Notes: generated from the letters alone by a model not told the origin. A DNA stretch of 34,052 nucleotides from Candidatus Thorarchaeota archaeon (GCA_004524595.1 SDOA01000037.1:1-34052); one strand, 5' to 3'. Positions 1 to 8,581 are shown, counted from the first letter of the stretch. Made by a program: numbers and translations.

Positions 1-329
1 ATGTCAGCTATTGTCGGTGTAACAATATCAGCAAAGACTGCCAGAGTCATCACGACAATTAATAGGTTCAATAACAGGAACACAAAGAAGCCGATTATTG
101 TCATTCCAGATTTCTTTAGTTGCCATGCCAATTCTGCCCCAATTAACACGATTGTACCACCTACCAGCCACATAAGAATAAATGGTGTCAAAACTGCATA
201 AGTGGGCAGCAATGTGAAGTAGGGAACGGAAAGGAAAAGTAGCACAGAGAGCAAAATTACAAGTGAGCCATATATAGCGCCAAGTACTTTCGCGATTTCA
301 ACAGGATTTGTACTTTCCTTCTGTGACAT
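1..329 (-). CDS. Small multi-pass membrane protein, 3' end cut by window edge
   Basis: The reading frame is open from an ATG at 329 to the window edge, about 109 residues, with no stop. The start is preceded by GAGGAG about 6 bases upstream. After a short polar N-terminus (MSQKESTNPVEIAK) there are three strongly hydrophobic stretches, near residues 15-36, 40-62 and 74-100, separated by a few charged residues. This is an integral membrane protein with no motif I recognise. A TATA-like ATATAAC/TTATATG lies near 364-371 on the minus strand, placed to give a very short leader. The plus-strand reading frame in the same place is a shadow. No function is assigned. Confidence 0.6.
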   Translation of the reverse strand, partial: MSQKESTNPVEIAKVLGAIYGSLVILLSVLLFLSVPYFTLLPTYAVLTPFILMWLVGGTIVLIGAELAWQLKKSGMTIIGFFVFLLLNLLIVVMTLAVFADIVTPTIAD

Positions 330-436
330 CAAATCTCCTCAATACTATAATACATTTAAAATCATATAACATATTCGAAATGCATCTAAGTATTCTAAAA
401 CAAATTTTCTCGAAAAACAATATTAGCATAGTAGAT

Positions 437-1123
437 TTATTGAAACCCTTGTCTCTTTAGTTCAACCCTCTGTTCCTCGCTCAAAGTATCATATCCTTCA
501 AGCAAGTTCAAATCCATTCCTTGAAGAATGCGTATCATACAATTCAGATGATGCCAGCGATAGCTCACGTGACCTTCAAAGAGAGAAGGTTCCCCCAATC
601 TAAGTTCTCCCTTTGCAATTAGTGTATCACAAGTGCGACATGAAGCCCTTCCAGATTTGGCTGCTTCAATCTTCCATTTTTCGTCAGACGCATCAACCGC
701 ATCCTCTCTGAAATCATCCAAGTCATACAGGAAATCATCAACATTGCCATTTACCAACTCAGGAGTTAGTCGAACTAAGAATGAGTCATACTCAGAAGGA
801 GCATATTCGAGATCCACTGAACCATTGGCATAGGATTTCTTGATCTTTGTATTAGGCGGGTACATCTTCTTGGTATGCATGTAGTCGAGCATCTGCTTTG
901 CTAGAATTTTACTCACCTCTCTCTTATCCATCACTCTAACACCATCTTCATATGCAACTCCATAGGTAGTAGCAATGATCTGCTGACCAGTATCCAAGGT
1001 CTCTCTCTGTTTGGTGTAGAGGACAGAACCAACCCGTACCGATTTCTTGATGCGAGGAGTCCTGAACGTATCAGGATTGACCCAGTATCCCCAATCGGAT
1101 GCATATTCTATCCATTCAGCCAT
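437..1123 (-). CDS. PARP-type zinc-finger protein
   Basis: 228 residues. The C-terminal part, about residues 150-224, reads as a PARP-type zinc finger (zf-PARP, the nick-sensing finger of PARP1 and DNA ligase III). It has the lead-in AAKSGRASC, a Cys-x2-Cys pair at C162/C165, then IAKGELRLG, then a Trp-His-His-x2-Cys segment giving H192 and C195, and the trailing LSEEQR helix. This CCHC layout matches the family. Residues 1-145 are mixed, partly acidic and unrecognised. In eukaryotes the finger binds DNA breaks; a DNA-binding role here is inference. The gene sits alone on the minus strand. A TATA-like CTTATAG lies near 1157-1164, and GAGGG is about 9 bases before the ATG. No ADP-ribosyltransferase domain or neighbour is present. 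Confidence 0.75.
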   Translation of the reverse strand: MAEWIEYASDWGYWVNPDTFRTPRIKKSVRVGSVLYTKQRETLDTGQQIIATTYGVAYEDGVRVMDKREVSKILAKQMLDYMHTKKMYPPNTKIKKSYANGSVDLEYAPSEYDSFLVRLTPELVNGNVDDFLYDLDDFREDAVDASDEKWKIEAAKSGRASCRTCDTLIAKGELRLGEPSLFEGHVSYRWHHLNCMIRILQGMDLNLLEGYDTLSEEQRVELKRQGFQ

Positions 1124-1251
1124 ATCAAGGCCCTCGATGTATGATATGTTTATTCCTATAAGAAATACACCAAAATAAGGTAGAAGGTTAATAATATTAC
1201 TTCTTCACTAGACTCTATTGAGAAAGAACAATCATAAAAAAAACCTGAAGA

Positions 1252-1533
1252 CTAACGAAGTTTATTCGTCTTGATTGCTTTGACTTTCTCTTCAACATCA
1301 CTACGTTCTTTGTTCAGAGTGTTCGTTTCTAATATTAGTTTTAGGAGTGTTGAAGCATACTGTGATTCCTCAACATATCCTTTTCGAAGATCATCTTCAA
1401 GCTGTACTCGTTTTGTTCTGAGTTCATCAAGAGCCTTGCCCAAAGAACGATAGCGTATCTCCATGAAAGTAAGAGATGTCGTAGTATTGAGTGTGCCATC
1501 TAGTTTGTCACATATAGAACTACTTGATGTCAT
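1252..1533 (-). CDS. Small coiled-coil protein, unknown function
   Basis: 93 residues from the ATG at 1533. The frame stays open upstream to a TTG at 1557 (101 residues). I prefer the ATG because a TATA-like GATATAG at about 1570-1577 would place the transcript start downstream of the TTG. After a Ser/Thr-rich N-terminus, residues 25-90 form a long charged helix rich in Glu, Lys, Arg and Leu (for example ALDELRTKRVQLEDDL), with heptad spacing that suggests a coiled coil. There is no signal peptide, membrane segment or Cys motif. No family is recognised, and a structural or adaptor role is only a guess. Confidence 0.5.
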   Translation of the reverse strand: MTSSSSICDKLDGTLNTTTSLTFMEIRYRSLGKALDELRTKRVQLEDDLRKGYVEESQYASTLLKLILETNTLNKERSDVEEKVKAIKTNKLR

Positions 1534-1625
1534 AATGGGACTTCGTTCCTTACTCAACTTTTTAGACCCCTATATCTAGGTACTACTGGCTCACTAATGA
1601 GTATTTTATAATATAAAATAATCGG

Positions 1626-1644
1626 TAATGATATCTAATGATAT
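1626..1644. repeat. Direct repeat TAATGATAT, 10-base period, between divergent genes
   Basis: TAATGATAT occurs at 1626-1634 and again at 1636-1644, so the period is one helical turn. It lies in the 216-base space between the small coiled-coil gene (minus) and the histidine kinase (plus), in very AT-rich sequence. It could be a repressor site or a doubled TATA-like element. AT-rich chance repetition is possible, and no other function is visible in this gap. Confidence 0.3.
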
Positions 1645-1749
1645 TTTTTATGCCTTTGATACATAAATAGCACATAATAATTGTCGTCGTAACCTTCTAA
1701 TGCAAGTTTGAACACCCAAGGATAGCATTGATTCTTCTAAGGGCATAAA

Positions 1750-3033
1750 GTGGAAAACGGAGTACTGGTAGATTTGAGGAATTCCTCACAGATGCAATCA
1801 AGAATTAAATCAATAGTGAAGGTCTTGATTGGTATTCCCCGTAGAATTACTGAACCTTCTGAAAAGATCAAGGATGAGGTCACTCGAAGGAAGGCTAGAT
1901 TTCTATCCCTCTCATTGTTTGTATCAACAGGAGTCTTCCCAATTCTACAAATAACAAGTGAGGTCACAAATGAAATTCCTATTTATTCAGGATTATCATT
2001 TTTCCTGGCGGGATTATATCTTCTAAGTCGAAGAGAGCATATACGATTAACTTCAGTCATTACAATAACCATAGCTGCAGTGCTCCCCTTTGCAATTATG
2101 TTACTCCACCCTGTATGGACACTGGCTCAGCTTGGTTTTCAATTGTTGCCATGGCCAATTCTTGCAGCTCTGCTCGGTAGTCAACTTCTAACAACACGAG
2201 AAGAGGCTATTCTGGTTGTAAGTATGACAATGGGACTTACACTGTTTGTTTACATTCATCCAGGTATTAGTTTTATCGAAGCTATGAAATTGATTGGAGT
2301 TGCCTCTGTGGTGCAAATACTACTATGGTTCACATGCTGGACAGGAGAGTATTATTCAACAAAACTTGAGCAGGCTAACGCTAGTCTTGCCACAAGACGC
2401 AAAGAACTTGAGATTTATACAAGTCTGTTACACCACGATCTTAGTAATGATATTCAAATGGTACTTGGGGGATTAGAACTTGCGCAAATGACTACTGATG
2501 ATGTAAATAGACATGCGTCTTTCTTAGAATCTACATTGGCAGCAGCTGAGAGAATGAGAAGTCTAATTCATGTCTTCTCACTTTCTGAAGATGATCTCGA
2601 CGATGATTTTCTCACCATATTGAAAACAATCTGTGATCGAGCCCAAATCGCATTCAAGGGACTACACGTTGAAATAAAGGCAAGTAAGGATGTCAAGAGC
2701 AATCCTCTGTTCTATGGACGACTAACTGCATTGGCATTTGAGAACCTTCTCAGAAATACTGCACAACATGCAGGAGAAAATCCGAATGTAACCATTGATC
2801 TTCACGTAGATGAAAAATCTCTCATTGTTTACTTTGATGATGATGGACCAGGCATTTCTCCTCAGATACGAAATCAATTATTTGGACGGGGGGTATCTAC
2901 AGGATCAAAGGGACGTGGTTATGGATTATACCTGACTAGGATGATAATAGAATCTGAAGGCGGGTCAATCTGTTTAGATCCCGATAAAGAACAAGGATGT
3001 CACTTCTTAATCAAGCTGCCAAAACGAACCTGA
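1750..3033 (+). CDS. Membrane sensor histidine kinase
   Basis: 427 residues from a GTG at 1750 with AAGGG just upstream; an ATG at 1792 (413 residues) is an alternative. About six hydrophobic helices fill residues 50-198. A short helical linker leads to the H-box LLHHDLSNDIQ, with the likely phosphorylated histidine at H229 followed by D230. The HATPase domain is complete: N-box FENLLRN (331-336), G1 box DDDGPGIS (363-370) and G2 box GSKGRGYGL (385-393). The HDLSND type of H-box is common in archaeal kinases. No PAS, HAMP or receiver domain is present. No response regulator or DNA-binding partner is encoded nearby, so this is an orphan kinase whose membrane domain probably does the sensing. 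The stop is 85 bases before the next gene. Confidence 0.85.
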   Translation: MENGVLVDLRNSSQMQSRIKSIVKVLIGIPRRITEPSEKIKDEVTRRKARFLSLSLFVSTGVFPILQITSEVTNEIPIYSGLSFFLAGLYLLSRREHIRLTSVITITIAAVLPFAIMLLHPVWTLAQLGFQLLPWPILAALLGSQLLTTREEAILVVSMTMGLTLFVYIHPGISFIEAMKLIGVASVVQILLWFTCWTGEYYSTKLEQANASLATRRKELEIYTSLLHHDLSNDIQMVLGGLELAQMTTDDVNRHASFLESTLAAAERMRSLIHVFSLSEDDLDDDFLTILKTICDRAQIAFKGLHVEIKASKDVKSNPLFYGRLTALAFENLLRNTAQHAGENPNVTIDLHVDEKSLIVYFDDDGPGISPQIRNQLFGRGVSTGSKGRGYGLYLTRMIIESEGGSICLDPDKEQGCHFLIKLPKRT

Positions 3034-3118
3034 CATAAAATCTTAGAAAATTGAAGATATAGACCAGTGACTCAAGAGATAAATGCAATGGCGTATACGG
3101 CAATTCTCGGAGATTAGT

Positions 3119-4693
3119 GTGACAGAACTTCAAACTAGGATTTCAGAAGTCACCATCTTTAGAGATGGGGCACGAATAATACGAACAGGGAAGAAACAAC
3201 TTCCAAAGGGCCCTCATAAAGTAACTTTTCATGGTATAACTGATTATGCTCATTCAGATAGCTTCAGAGTGAAAGGACGAGGTCCAGCGAAGTTGTCCAG
3301 TATTAACGTTCATAGCATATCAGAAGTCTTTGAACCATCAGATGATGTAAAACCCCTACACAATCAATTAAAGGAGTTAAAGAAGAAACAAGAAGAGGTT
3401 CAAGATAGTATCGATTTTCACAACACTCGTATAGCAAATCTACAAAGTATGGTCTCTGAATTTTCTAACTACTTTGGTCAAATTTATGCAGCAAATGAGG
3501 GGGAGATCAAACAACTCACAGATATGGATAAGAATTCATCAAAGATGGCTCTTGAAGCAAGGGATACAATCAGAAAGCTAGAGGATGAGCTTGAGGAGAT
3601 AAATAAACAGATTGAGGCTCTTCGAGCTAATATTAGCAGAATCAGCTCAGAACGAAGAACAGAAACAACCTACACAGTCGAAGTATCATTGGATGTTTCA
3701 GAAGACTCAAACATTGAGCTAGATGTAACATACCAGACAAACAATGCAAGTTGGACCCCTACATATGACATAGATCTGCATCCTGGAAAAGCGAAATTGC
3801 GGAGAATGGCCTTACTCTATAATCGCACAAAGGAAGATTGGACAAAAGTCAAACTCATTGTTTCAACAGCAACTGCTAGACCTGTTGAAGCCATTGAAGC
3901 CACCCCATACTATGTTGGCGTGTACGATCCTGCAATGGAGAGAGTTCGAACAGAAAAACGAATGATGGCAAGAGCGAAAGCAGCCCCGGCAATGGCTCCT
4001 AAGACAGACATGGCATTAGCACCTCCATCACCACCCCCTGAGATTGAGGAAGAATTTGCCGACGTTAGTGAAACAACATCAGGGATAGCAATCTATGAGA
4101 TTCAAAAACCTGCTACAATTCCTTCTGACAATGAAAAACACCCAGTCACCTTAACCGAGGAGGATCTTGATTCAGATACAGTTCATTATTGGTATGCTGA
4201 AGGCATGGCTGAGGTTGTAGCACAGGATAAAGTAACCAACGGTGATAATGTTATACTTCTTGGAAAGGCCAAAGTTTACGCAGAGGGAGATTATATTGGA
4301 GAAACCTCTCTTCCACAAATCTCACCACGAGAACCTTTCAAAATTGGCACGAGAATTGCTTATGATGTGAAAGCAGAAAAGAAGCTAGCACATCGTGAAG
4401 TAGAGAAAGCTGGTGTCATGAGGGGTAAGCTTAGACGCTCTTACAGATACCGGCTTGAGATTCAGAACTTTTCAAAGCGAGCCATTGAGATAGACATCTT
4501 TGACAGAGTACCCCATAGCCTAAGCACACAAATAGAAGTAAAAGCCGAATGGCAAAAGCTGGGGATAGAGAAACAGAACTTAGGGATTATTGAGTGGCAT
4601 AAAACACTGCAACGTAATCAAAAAGACACAATTGAATATGAATATGAGGTATCATGGGAAAAAGGAGTCACAGTCAATCCACCACTACCATAG
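3119..4693 (+). CDS. MuiA-family protein (DUF4140/DUF4139), copy 1
   Basis: 524 residues from a GTG at 3119, preceded by GGAG at 3109-3112. The frame extends to an ATG at 3083, but the GTG start matches the start of the paralogue that follows. Domains: an N-terminal DUF4140-like beta region (VTIFRDGARIIR at the very start), a long coiled coil at about residues 75-185, then a DUF4139-like beta region containing ASWTPTYDIDL and, near the end, RYRLEIQNFSKR. A Met/Ala/Pro-rich linker (about 290-325) interrupts the second half. There is no signal peptide or membrane helix. Relatives are called mucoidy inhibitor A in bacteria, and their biochemical role is unknown. Its stop codon (4691-4693) overlaps the ribosome site of the next gene, so the two are co-transcribed. 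Confidence 0.8.
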   Translation: MTELQTRISEVTIFRDGARIIRTGKKQLPKGPHKVTFHGITDYAHSDSFRVKGRGPAKLSSINVHSISEVFEPSDDVKPLHNQLKELKKKQEEVQDSIDFHNTRIANLQSMVSEFSNYFGQIYAANEGEIKQLTDMDKNSSKMALEARDTIRKLEDELEEINKQIEALRANISRISSERRTETTYTVEVSLDVSEDSNIELDVTYQTNNASWTPTYDIDLHPGKAKLRRMALLYNRTKEDWTKVKLIVSTATARPVEAIEATPYYVGVYDPAMERVRTEKRMMARAKAAPAMAPKTDMALAPPSPPPEIEEEFADVSETTSGIAIYEIQKPATIPSDNEKHPVTLTEEDLDSDTVHYWYAEGMAEVVAQDKVTNGDNVILLGKAKVYAEGDYIGETSLPQISPREPFKIGTRIAYDVKAEKKLAHREVEKAGVMRGKLRRSYRYRLEIQNFSKRAIEIDIFDRVPHSLSTQIEVKAEWQKLGIEKQNLGIIEWHKTLQRNQKDTIEYEYEVSWEKGVTVNPPLP

Positions 4694-4704
4694 GAGGTCA
4701 TTGA

Positions 4705-6297
4705 ATGAAAGACATAAAATCAACAATTACAAACGCTACAATCTTTCGGGATGGAGCAAGAATTATCAGAGTTGGAAAGACTGAGTTAGGAGCTGGAGAG
4801 CAGATTGTACGAATAGGTGGAATAACTGAATACGCACAGCATGATAGCTTCAGGGTAAAAGGCAGCGGAAAAGCAATTCTTCGTGGAATCGATCTCAAGA
4901 AGACTACAAGGACGTATGAGCCAGAAGGTGACATTAAGGAAGAAATAGAGAAGCTAAAGAAACTAGAGAAGGAGAAACGTTCACTCCAGGATCAATTTGA
5001 ACTTGAACAACAGAGAATAGCACATCTGAACACTATAATGTCCCAATTCAGTTCAGAATTTGGGAAGTGGTTTAGTGCTGGAGAAACAGGTATGGAAAAT
5101 CTTACGAACATGGATAAGACCAATCAAGATTTGATGATGGATGCAAAAAAGAAACTACGGAATTTGGGACAAGAAATCGAAAGAATTGATGCAGAGATCT
5201 CTGCATTGAGAACAAATATCCAGCAGATTCAAGGAGAACGAAGAACAGAGACATTCACAGAGGTCTTCGTCACCCTAGATGTTAAAGAGAGCACAACCAT
5301 AGAGCTGGAAGTCACCTACCAAATCTCTTCCGCAAATTGGTACCCCACATATGATATTGATATTGGGGAGGGGATTACATCATTGAAACGTATCGCAGTC
5401 ATTTACAACAACACGTTAGAAGACTGGGAAGACATCAGTCTAGTTGTCTCGACTGCTTCAGCCAGACCTGTAGAAGCGGTTCAACCTCAGCCCTATTATG
5501 TCGACACATATAGACCTATTACAAGCTCGTTGGGACATGGAGCTCCAGGAGGAGGAGATTACAAGGCTTATGCTAGTTTAGCAAAAGACGAAGTTGAGGA
5601 GTCAATCGATGATCTCTCAGGAATTATGATGAAACCTCAACCAGAAATGATTCAGGAATATGCTACATCTGGAGAAAGTTTGGGTGGAATCACCATCTAC
5701 GAAGTACCAGGAAAAGTCACTATTGCATCTGAGAGTAATCCTCACCCAATCACACTGACTTCAGATGATTTCGAGTCACGAAGATTACATTACTGGAATG
5801 CTTCTGCAATGACTGAAGTCGTTGCTCAGGATGAAATTACCAATGGAGATTCTATTATTCTTCCGGGAAACGTCAAGGTCTATGCAGCTGGAGATTATAT
5901 CGGTGAAACGCAGGTAGATTCAATTGCACCCAGAGAAAAATTCAGACTTGGGACGAGGGCAGCCTATGATATTAAAGCTGAGAAGAAACTGGTAGAGAAG
6001 GATACGGAGAAAGCAGGAATCACCAAAGGTAAACAGAAGCGGGGATATAAATACGAACTTGAACTCAAGAACTTCTCTAAGAAGGATGTTGAGATACGGG
6101 TTGTCGATAGAATTCCATACAGCAATTCTGAGAAGATAACAATCGAACTGAGTGAACCAACTATCCCATACAAAAGCTATGAGTTAGGAATCATCACTTG
6201 GGAGGCAAAGATAGCTCCAGACAAAGAGCTTAAAATCGAGTATTCCTATGAAGTAGAATGGGAGAAAGACCTGATAATCAGACCATCACTCCCATGA
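4705..6297 (+). CDS. MuiA-family protein (DUF4140/DUF4139), copy 2
   Basis: 530 residues. The ATG at 4705 has a near-perfect AGGAGGT at 4692-4698. The protein is co-linear with the gene before it: the same opening (ATIFRDGARIIR), a central coiled coil (about 75-190), the same ANWYPTYDIDI motif, the paired phrase MTEVVAQDEITNGD, and the same ending (YEYEV then WEK in copy 1, YSYEV then WEK in copy 2). The main difference is the low-complexity linker at about 270-310, which is Gly-rich here and Met/Pro-rich in copy 1. It clearly arose by tandem duplication. Retention of two divergent copies in one operon suggests a hetero-oligomer through the coiled coils, which is inference. No signal peptide or membrane segment is seen. 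Confidence 0.8.
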   Translation: MKDIKSTITNATIFRDGARIIRVGKTELGAGEQIVRIGGITEYAQHDSFRVKGSGKAILRGIDLKKTTRTYEPEGDIKEEIEKLKKLEKEKRSLQDQFELEQQRIAHLNTIMSQFSSEFGKWFSAGETGMENLTNMDKTNQDLMMDAKKKLRNLGQEIERIDAEISALRTNIQQIQGERRTETFTEVFVTLDVKESTTIELEVTYQISSANWYPTYDIDIGEGITSLKRIAVIYNNTLEDWEDISLVVSTASARPVEAVQPQPYYVDTYRPITSSLGHGAPGGGDYKAYASLAKDEVEESIDDLSGIMMKPQPEMIQEYATSGESLGGITIYEVPGKVTIASESNPHPITLTSDDFESRRLHYWNASAMTEVVAQDEITNGDSIILPGNVKVYAAGDYIGETQVDSIAPREKFRLGTRAAYDIKAEKKLVEKDTEKAGITKGKQKRGYKYELELKNFSKKDVEIRVVDRIPYSNSEKITIELSEPTIPYKSYELGIITWEAKIAPDKELKIEYSYEVEWEKDLIIRPSLP

Positions 6298-6315
6298 ACG
6301 ATTAGAAAGGAGAGA

Positions 6316-6344
6316 ATGAGTCGCTGTAACTACCAGTGACTCAT
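6316..6344. terminator. Hairpin between convergent genes, overlapping a stop codon
   Basis: ATGAGTCGCTG at 6316-6326 pairs with CAGTGACTCAT at 6334-6344: 11 pairs including one G-T, with a 7-base loop. The loop contains the stop codon (6330-6332) of the minus-strand M20 gene. On the plus strand it follows the stop of the second MuiA-like gene by 18 bases. No T-run follows on either strand, so it may be an RNA-stabilising hairpin and not a true terminator. Confidence 0.45.
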
Positions 6345-7670
6345 CTCATCCATTATTGCAACAATTCTATGTTGTGCCCTACGATAATTCTCAAGAGAAA
6401 TGCTCTCATTGGGTGAGTGTGCTTTTCCAAGATGATCACTGCATCCAACAGATACCATTGGCACATATTCATTGAAGAGATAGAGTGGACCGGAACCTGG
6501 ATTTGTCGGATGGATAACGAGGTCTCCAAAAACACGTTTATTTGCAGCCTCTACTATCTTGACAAATGGATGGTCAATAGGGGTCTTCGCAGCAGGATAG
6601 CCCTCAAAATAGGTAATCTTGATATCTGAATATCCAAGATTATCCAGATGTTTTCTGAGTTTCTTATGGATATCATCAGGATGCATTCCTTCGACTAATC
6701 GAAAATCTATCTTGACTGAAGCTTTCGCAGGGAGGACAGTCATCGATCCTATGCCTTGATAGCCTGTAGTAATCCCACAGATATTACAACTTGGGTCACC
6801 ATAATACGCTTTCTTCAATTCCATGCCACTGAGTCCATTGAGATATGTATCTATTCCAAAGACTTCTTTGAGCTCTTCTTCATGAAGGTTAATCTTCTCA
6901 ATGACTTCTAATTCACTATCTGTAAGAGGCAGGATATTTTCATAAAATCCCTCAATGAGAATGCGATTTTTTCCATCTCGAAATGAATTGAGAGCCCAAA
7001 TTAATCGGTAGGCTGCAGAAGGGAGAACACAGGCAAGACTAGAATGCATATTTCGAGAGAGCCTTTCAACTTCAAGTTCAACAAAGAAAATGCCTTTCAA
7101 ACCTAGCCATGCCTCTTGAATACCATGGATGTCAGCACCACCGAATTCCCAGATACCACCATCAGCAGTAATGAAATCCTTGTTTTTCTCAATATATTCC
7201 GGAAGGTGTAGGCTGCCGATTTCCTCTTCTCCTTCGATAACGAATTTGACATTTACAGGGAGATCAGTTCCAGTTTCTTTGAATGCTTTGAGAACTGAGA
7301 TGCGCGATGTAGCATCTCCTTTGTTATCAGCAACACCTCGCCCCCAGATTCTACCATCTCGAATTTCTGGTTCAAATGGTGGAGATTTCCACAGGTCAAA
7401 TGGTTCAGCGGGTTGTACATCATAATGATCGTAGAATAATAATGTCCGTTTCGCACCAACATTCAACCATCCAGTGACAACAGGAGCACCAGAGGTCTCA
7501 TGTATCTCTGTTTCAAGTCCTGCATCAATAAGCATCTTTTCAACGAGATCTGCAGTTTCCCTGATTCCCTCACCTTTAGCAGCGACAGTTGGAATTCGAA
7601 CAAGTTTCTTTAAAGCTTCAATTGCGTTGTCAAGATTAGCGTCGATGAAATTTGTTACGTCTTCATACAT
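6330..7670 (-). CDS. M20 family metallopeptidase (dipeptidase/carboxypeptidase-like)
   Basis: 446 residues from the ATG at 7670. The frame extends to a GTG at 7697, but the TATA-like element at 7706-7713 would start the RNA near 7684, and GGTG precedes the ATG. Di-zinc site residues of the M20 family are visible: H82-x-D84 in FYDHYDVQP, D115 in GRGVADNKGD, E148-E149 in IEGEEEIG, and a C-terminal His in DHLGKAHSPNE. A lid/dimerisation domain lies between, at about 185-300. Family members hydrolyse dipeptides or N-acyl amino acids in the cytoplasm. With a peptide importer nearby, a role in degrading imported peptides is plausible. The exact substrate cannot be told from sequence. Confidence 0.88.
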   Translation of the reverse strand: MYEDVTNFIDANLDNAIEALKKLVRIPTVAAKGEGIRETADLVEKMLIDAGLETEIHETSGAPVVTGWLNVGAKRTLLFYDHYDVQPAEPFDLWKSPPFEPEIRDGRIWGRGVADNKGDATSRISVLKAFKETGTDLPVNVKFVIEGEEEIGSLHLPEYIEKNKDFITADGGIWEFGGADIHGIQEAWLGLKGIFFVELEVERLSRNMHSSLACVLPSAAYRLIWALNSFRDGKNRILIEGFYENILPLTDSELEVIEKINLHEEELKEVFGIDTYLNGLSGMELKKAYYGDPSCNICGITTGYQGIGSMTVLPAKASVKIDFRLVEGMHPDDIHKKLRKHLDNLGYSDIKITYFEGYPAAKTPIDHPFVKIVEAANKRVFGDLVIHPTNPGSGPLYLFNEYVPMVSVGCSDHLGKAHSPNESISLENYRRAQHRIVAIMDEMSHW

Positions 7671-7705
7671 TCTGTACACCGATTTTAGGAAACTCACTAC
7701 TACAT

Positions 7706-7713
7706 GATATATT
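7706..7713. promoter_or_regulatory. TATA-like element GATATATT between divergent genes
   Basis: GATATATT on plus, AATATATC on minus. On the minus strand it lies about 36-43 bases before the M20 ATG at 7670, a normal archaeal TATA distance for a short leader. It is also the only clear TATA-like element ahead of the plus-strand gene at 7805, where it would leave a leader of roughly 65 bases. Motif only. Confidence 0.4.
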
Positions 7714-7804
7714 CTCTCTTTTTCAAGTGTCAGTAGTCAATGAGCGAATTATTAAAGAGAACAGAGATTTCCTATCCTCAAATGAGCATATGGATGGAGT
7801 CTTT

Positions 7805-8581
7805 ATGAAAGAAACAAAGCCAGACAAAATGAATTCTACTGATCTGGAGATGTTTTTAGAAGAGCAAATTAAAAGTGAAGGCATACTAAAAAAAAGACCA
7901 ATTGAAATACTAGAAAGTTACAAGACAATTAGAAGACCATTCAGAAAAATTACATTACATACTACTGAAATATCTACGGACTATCAAAAGAAAGCATATT
8001 CATTCATCGACGAAAATCTTGCAATACTTGTTCAAAACCAAGATCAGAGAATGTTGCTTTGGAGGCCTAACTATGCAAGGCTGGAGTCTGATACTCTTAA
8101 TGGAATGTTAATTGAAGACGAATCACAATCCGCTCATGAAGATATCCAAAGAATTATTGATGATATATTAGAACTTAGATGGAATATTCAATTGCTTGAT
8201 GATGAGATGAAACCAAAACTAAAACGTATACAAGCAGATCCATTGTCTGCTATAGCATTTATTCTACCGCGAGCTCCAACAAGTCGTAAGCATGAACAGA
8301 AACTACTTGAAAAGACACGGGGATCCAATGCATTTATCCTAGCAACATCACTTGTGACAAATACATCACAGAAAGAAATTATAATTTCAGCAGATGTCGG
8401 AAAACGCGTTCTTGTCAGTACAGCGATAGCAAATTATAGGGGGAACGATGATTCTCAGAGAATGTTGGCATTAGAATTCCCAAAACCATGCACATTATAT
8501 GAAGCAATGAAGAATGGAAGTGCTCTGACAAGATTGTGTACAATTAATTCAGATTGTAGATTAGAAATCGAAAAAGCATAA
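7805..8581 (+). CDS. Hypothetical protein, no recognised family
   Basis: 258 residues from the ATG at 7805, which has GGAG at 7796-7799, five bases upstream. The frame stays open to 7652, but that stretch overlaps the start of the divergent M20 gene and has no ribosome site, so the shorter form is preferred. The protein is soluble and charged: a Lys/Glu-rich N-terminus, a helical region at about 110-150 (IQRIIDDILELRWNIQLLDDEM), and a more hydrophobic C-terminal half with beta-like stretches (EIIISADVGKRVLVSTAIA). There is no signal peptide, membrane helix or metal motif. It appears to be transcribed alone, and I do not recognise it. Confidence 0.65.
   Translation: MKETKPDKMNSTDLEMFLEEQIKSEGILKKRPIEILESYKTIRRPFRKITLHTTEISTDYQKKAYSFIDENLAILVQNQDQRMLLWRPNYARLESDTLNGMLIEDESQSAHEDIQRIIDDILELRWNIQLLDDEMKPKLKRIQADPLSAIAFILPRAPTSRKHEQKLLEKTRGSNAFILATSLVTNTSQKEIIISADVGKRVLVSTAIANYRGNDDSQRMLALEFPKPCTLYEAMKNGSALTRLCTINSDCRLEIEKA

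Noticed and set aside
1..201. Plus-strand frame of 66 codons at the left edge
   Set aside because: The minus strand of the same bases encodes a hydrophobic protein with an ATG and a good ribosome site at 329, so the plus frame is a shadow.
7652..7804. Longer start for the unrecognised plus-strand gene
   Set aside because: It would overlap the divergent M20 gene, lacks a ribosome site, and a well-placed GGAG precedes the ATG at 7805.
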